Below, piece by piece: positions 13,400 through 16,318 of a stretch of 16,318 bases of DNA. The stretch is from positions 1 to 16,318 of the forward strand of contig JASLIH010000592.1 in the NCBI GenBank assembly GCA_030152105.1, written 5' to 3'. The position numbers were made by a program, and so were the translations under genes. This DNA is from Actinomycetes bacterium (GTDB lineage: Bacteria; Actinomycetota; CALGFH01). Under the pieces are notes generated by a model. The model was not told where the DNA came from, did not search any database, and saw nothing but the letters and a program-made list of their open reading frames with translations. The first letter of the stretch is position 1, and every line of letters starts with the position of its first letter.

Positions 13400-14212
13400 G
13401 TGACGGGCAGGGATGAGGCCCAGGCGCGGGCCCTGTTCCAGGAGCGCTACCGCAACACCCCGTCCCTCCTCGCCCGCCAGATCGAGCAGCGGGTCATCGG
13501 CGGTGACTGGGGCGCCAACGGCTTCACCACCATGGCCCAGGCCCATACCCTCGCCCGCGAGCTTCACCTGTCGGCCGCCGACCGCCTGCTCGACCTGGGG
13601 TCCGGGCGGGGCTGGCCCGGGCTGTACCTGGCCGCCCGGACCGGCTGCCGGGTCGTCCTCGCCGACCTGCCCCTGGAAGGGTTGCGGGTGGCCGCCAACC
13701 GCGCCGCCAGCGAAGCGCTCGCCGCCCGCACGGGCGTGGTGGCCGCCGCGGCCAGCGGGCTGCCGTTTCGAGCCGACAGCTTCGATGTCATCATCCACAC
13801 CGACGTGCTGTGTTGACTGCGGGCCAAGCTCTCCGTGCTGAGAGCCTGCAGACGGCTCCTGCGACCCGGCGGACGCATCGGCTTCTACACCATCCATGAA
13901 TCGCCGGGGCTGTTGCCGGCGGCTCGCCGCCGGGCCCGGGCCGCCGGACCCAGGGCGGTGGCCATGCGCAGCGACCACCAGCGGCTGCTCCGCGCCGCCG
14001 GGTTCGGTGACATCACCGAGCTCGATGTCACCCCTGCCTTCGCCGCTACCGCCGCCGCCTGGTTGGCCGAGACCGAGCCCCACGCTGAGAAGCTCGCCCG
14101 GCTAGAACCACTCGGCGCCTTCGAGCAGCGACAGGCCGACCGGCGCAGCATGCTGGCCGCCATCCGCGCTGGGTTGCTCCGCCGCGCCCTCCTCCTCGCC
14201 AGAACAGCATGA
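13400..14212 (+). CDS. SAM-dependent methyltransferase with in-frame UGA after Cys (candidate selenoprotein)
   Basis: A 270-codon gene if TGA 13814-13816 is read through as selenocysteine 139. GTG 13400 is preferred, with GGAG 7 nt upstream; GTG 13394 is also in frame. The class I methyltransferase fold is clear: motif I DRLLDLGSGRGWPGLYLA (61-78), motif II VVLADLPLEGL, then LPFRADSFDVIIHTDVLC (121-138) at the motif IV strand, U139 and LRAKLSVLRACRRLLRPGGR. The frame continues cleanly for 132 codons past the UGA (FGDITELDVTPAFAATAAAW and onward), covering the whole C-terminal half. Cys138-Sec139 would be a vicinal redox or metalloid-binding pair. Termination at the UGA would cut the fold in its middle. 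Last gene of the operon divergent from the sigma/arsM operon. Substrate unknown; arsenic, selenium or another soft metalloid is suggested only by context. Confidence 0.8.
13817..13851 (+). promoter_or_regulatory. Candidate bacterial SECIS element for the second methyltransferase UGA
   Basis: GCTCTC (13828-13833) pairs perfectly with GAGAGC (13840-13845) around the loop CGTGCT. A lower stem, CTGC (13817-13820) with GCAG (13848-13851), can form across an internal loop. The apical loop begins 17 nt after the UGA and has G then U at positions 2-3. Its first four bases (CGTG) equal those of the arsM hairpin loop. Confidence 0.62.
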
Positions 14213-14345
14213 AGATGGGGCAACGTGCCGAGTCGGGCCGCAACTCGGGTTCGCAGGTGACGCGGCGGTGAGCTAGTCGATCCGATGGCGCCCTCCGGTC
14301 GGGATTCGGGTAGGCGCCGGGCGATACCGAGTACATGCGGCGCGG

Positions 14346-14690
14346 CACCTCCTCGCAGCGGCGGATACCGTCCTCGACGGGAAGCGGGCCGTAGATGGCC
14401 GACCGGCAAGAATCCCCCAGTTAGTTGCCTCCTCACGGTGGTCGCCGGCCCGCCGTGCGTGCTCGATGGCTCGCAACTGGGCCGCCTCGCTGGCCGCGAC
14501 CTGGCAGCGGACCCAGAAGGTCTCGGCCATCAGCTGCCAGGCACGGGCCAGACCGTGTTCATCCTCGAGTTCTTGGAAGATCCCGATGGCGCCCTTGGCC
14601 TGCGCCTCGCCGTAGGCCGGCCACTGAGGCGGAGCCTGGCCCAGGATGCGGCTACAAGTCATTCGGGTGTCGATATGCCGATCGAGAAGA
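14346..14690 (-). pseudogene. Remnant of a TPR-containing regulator (cyclase/BTAD-associated type)
   Basis: One minus-strand frame encodes tetratricopeptide-like sequence: GAIGIFQELEDEHGLARAWQ, LMAETFWVRCQVAASEAAQL and RAIEHARRAGDHREEATNWG. This is very like the TPR blocks of large actinobacterial ATPase/cyclase-type regulators (from memory). Beyond ~14400 the matching sequence jumps to another frame (YGPLPVEDGIRRCEEV at about 14350-14393), so there is a frameshift. Neither the N-terminal domains nor the end of the protein is present. It is a broken fragment, not a functional gene. Confidence 0.6.
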
Positions 14691-14910
14691 TCCATCGGCG
14701 CGATCGGCTCGGGGAGGGCTGCGGCGCCGGTCCCCGCCGTCGGGGCCGGCCGGCGCGGCTCCCTGACGCCGCAGGGGGAGGGCCGCCGGCACCCGGCCGT
14801 GGGGTGGACCGCCGCCGGTGTAGCAGCCGCCGCCACCAGCCGGTCCAGCCGCCCGCAGCACCCGGTCGAGGTACGGGGTCGGGGACGGTGCCGTGGCGCA
14901 TGCTGTCATC

Positions 14911-15321
14911 CTAGGTTGACACCGGCGCAGTGTCAACCAAAGTTGCGCCAGGCGTGGCCTGCGACACCACCGAGATAACGGTCACCACAGGCCAGATGCA
15001 AAGGAGACATCGTGCCGCCGCCTTTATCTCGCCGAAGGCGGCGCCGGTGGCATCGATCGGTCGATCCGACTCATGAAGAGTTTGGTGGAACGAGATGGCT
15101 CCGACCGGTGGGAGCGTATCAAGGTGGAGGACCCCGAAACCATGCAGCCGACTGGTCGTGGCCCACAGCCCGAGCGTCCGCCACGCGAGCACGACGCTGC
15201 TGTCGGCGGGGTCGATGGTCCATGTCCCAGGTGGAAGGGAACGGGATGAGTTGGATTCCGGGTCCGGCTCGTGGTGGCGGGGTTGGCCAGGGCTTCCCTG
15301 CTGGGTTGTGAGCGTGGACAC
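14911..15321 (-). pseudogene. Truncated YceI-like protein
   Basis: The frame from ATG 15321 contains LPPGTWTIDPADSSVVLAWR, then TLGLWATTSRLHGFGVLHLD and TLPPVGAISF. These are the N-terminal strands of the YceI lipocalin-like family (actinobacterial variant, from memory). Similarity ends at about residue 78 (near 15087), and the remaining ~58 residues look unrelated. YceI proteins are usually about twice as long as the matching part, so this is a 3'-truncated remnant. The breakpoint lies ~150 bp from the palindrome at 14914. Confidence 0.6.
14914..14938. promoter_or_regulatory. Perfect 9-bp palindrome, operator-like
   Basis: GGTTGACAC and GTGTCAACC are a perfect inverted repeat with a 7-nt centre. 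Each arm contains TTGACA or its complement, a -35-like sequence. The length and symmetry fit a dimeric repressor site (MerR, TetR or MarR type). It lies between the TPR remnant and the YceI-like remnant, so its target gene may have been lost. Confidence 0.5.
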
Positions 15322-15474
15322 CTTGGCCTGCGGGTTCAGACTGCTGGTGTGGCACTTGGGTTCGGGCCATCCGGCGAACTACGGCTGCCAGGCCGGGTGG
15401 TGGACTGGCGCGCTGGTCATTGGAGCGCCACCTTCTCGTCGTAGGGATCGGGTGCGCCCAAAGTTTGCTGGCCA

Positions 15475-15723
15475 TCATAGTGAGCGGGGGTCGCCTGGTT
15501 CTGCTGATTTGCGGTTTGGTGTGAGCTGGCGGACCTCGAGGAGGTCGAGGCCGAGGGCCTCGATCTCGGCCAGGACGCCGTAGAGTGCCGACCGGTCCAG
15601 GAGGCCGGTGAGCACGGTTTCTGCGCCCTGCCGCTGCGACGCCATCGCTGGGAACGCCGACAGCGCGGTGGCGCCGAGGTGGCCGTTGATCCTGATCGTG
15701 TACATGGCGGGTGCTGGGTCCAT
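15475..15723 (-). CDS. Small hypothetical protein (conserved-looking, LuxR neighbour)
   Basis: The likely core is MYTIRINGHLGATALSAFPA, then ASQRQGAETVLTGLLDRSAL and YGVLAEIEALGLDLLEVRQL, about 60 residues plus a loose tail. It starts at ATG 15705 or ATG 15723 (MDPAPAM). Proteins of this pattern (YxIRIxGHL, then TxLTGxLxDQAALxGLLxxIxxLGLxLL) are common next to actinobacterial regulators, as far as I recall; no function is established to my knowledge. It lies downstream of, and on the same strand as, the LuxR regulator, separated by a large inverted repeat. Confidence 0.65.
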   Translation of the reverse strand: MDPAPAMYTIRINGHLGATALSAFPAMASQRQGAETVLTGLLDRSALYGVLAEIEALGLDLLEVRQLTPNRKSAEPGDPRSL

Positions 15724-15785
15724 GCCGTCATGGTCGTGAGCTGGCAGGTGAGCCGGCATCACCAGGATCTAGTGATTGCCGTGCT

Positions 15786-15878
15786 AAGGGGTCCCCGCTC
15801 GGCAACCTTGCTGGGCGAACGTGACCGACCTGCGCGGGTTCGTGTTGGTGAGGAAACGTTGCTGTGCGGGGACCCCTA
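15786..15878. repeat. Long inverted repeat at the end of the LuxR gene
   Basis: Bases 15786-15806 are the reverse complement of 15858-15878 at 18 of 21 positions, including a perfect 12-bp block (AGGGGTCCCCGC). A 51-nt spacer separates the arms. The right arm covers the LuxR stop codon. No T-run follows. It could fold as a long hairpin ending the LuxR transcript, or be a mobile-repeat relic. Confidence 0.55.
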
Positions 15879-16318
15879 ACGGGTGCGGCCGGTCGAGAGC
15901 AGCCGCAGTTCTCGGGCGCGTTGGACGGCCGAGGAGCGGTCACTTGCCTGGAGCTTGGCGTAGATGTTGCGGACGTGGGTGTTGACCGTGTGCACCGACA
16001 CCGACAGTTCGCTGGCGATCTCGGGCCGGGAGAGGTTGGTCGGCAGATAGCGCAGCACCCTGAGCTCGGTTGGGCTGAGCTCCTCGGTGGGCGGCGATGG
16101 GGGCTGGTCGCTGGCCGCCAGGGAGGCGCCGTGGACGACGTCGAGGATGTCGGTGAGCAGGGCGGCGTGGGCTGTCTCGTGCCGCGGCAGGGCTTCCAGC
16201 AGCTCCCCTGCGCCGGTCATGGCGAACGGCAGGACCAGCCGCTCCGGCTCGGCCAGGGCGAGGGCGCGTTCGGTGGCGTGGTTCGCTGCGCGCTGGTCGC
16301 CGAGGGCACGGTGGGCGA
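15876..16318 (-). CDS. LuxR-type transcriptional regulator, C-terminal part
   Basis: The frame is open from the window edge (base 16318) to TAG 15876-15878, about 146 codons, so the N-terminus is missing. It begins with TPR-like helices (ATERALALAEPERLVLPFAM) and ends in a LuxR helix-turn-helix: LSPTELRVLRYLPTNLSRPE, then IASELSVSVHTVNTHVRNIY and AKLQASDRSSAVQRARELRL. The arrangement fits large MalT/LAL-type ATP-dependent regulators of ~900 residues. ATG 16220 is internal, not the start. The partner genes and signal are outside the window. Confidence 0.9.
   Translation of the reverse strand, partial: AHRALGDQRAANHATERALALAEPERLVLPFAMTGAGELLEALPRHETAHAALLTDILDVVHGASLAASDQPPSPPTEELSPTELRVLRYLPTNLSRPEIASELSVSVHTVNTHVRNIYAKLQASDRSSAVQRARELRLLSTGRTR

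Noticed and set aside
13814..13816. Reassignment of UGA to a sense codon throughout the genome
   Set aside because: Many genes in the window end in TGA with sensible C-termini (for example rsbR and rsbS), so UGA is a normal stop here.
1..16318. CRISPR arrays, tRNA or rRNA genes, transposase genes
   Set aside because: No regularly spaced repeats, no cloverleaf or rRNA-like sequence, and no recognisable transposase were seen on either strand.

Overview
The window is uniformly GC-rich. It carries ECF sigma/anti-sigma pairs, a stressosome operon, an ANTAR protein, a LuxR regulator and many GTG/TTG starts. This points to a high-GC Gram-positive, most likely an uncultured or soil Actinomycetota; Chloroflexota is not excluded. 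Normal genes here end in TGA, so the code is standard.

Layout. (1) 1-1276, minus: an ECF sigma factor and a membrane anti-sigma-like protein cut by the window edge. (2) 1277-2237: mostly non-coding, with the decayed end of a small membrane protein and two hairpins. (3) 2238-5199, plus: a stressosome operon of unusual design. Its first gene fuses an ECF sigma factor, a zinc-binding anti-sigma-like motif and an RsbT kinase. RsbR, RsbS and an RsbU-N-terminal/ANTAR fusion follow. No PP2C phosphatase is present. (4) 5200-7441: a poor region with a 113-bp tandem duplication, small hypothetical genes, disrupted frames and a strong inverted repeat. (5) 7508-9076, minus: a secreted copper-radical (galactose/glyoxal) oxidase. 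Then come a one-helix membrane protein (plus) and an ArsR/SRPBCC pair (minus). (6) 10762-14212: the most striking region, described next. (7) 14213-16318: remnants of TPR and YceI-like genes, two inverted repeats, a small conserved-looking protein and the C-terminal half of a LuxR regulator.

Region 6 appears to be one divergent regulon. To the left run an ECF sigma factor, an RsrA-like zinc anti-sigma factor and an ArsM-like methyltransferase. To the right run a four-helix membrane protein, a tiny Cys-rich zinc-ribbon protein and a second SAM methyltransferase. Both directions have the same ECF-type promoter, TGCAAT-N17-CGTC. Both methyltransferases contain one in-frame UGA, with the reading frame intact on both sides. 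In ArsM the UGA falls where the family has its arsenic-binding Cys; in the second it directly follows a Cys. Each UGA is followed at bacterial SECIS distance by a 6-7 bp hairpin whose loop begins CGUG. I infer that both are selenoproteins, so that a redox- or metalloid-responsive sigma factor controls two selenocysteine methyltransferases.

The stressosome operon is a second candidate for an undescribed system. Fusing RsbT to a sigma factor could let the stressosome hold and release the sigma factor directly. The RsbU_N-ANTAR protein would replace the usual phosphatase with an RNA-binding output.
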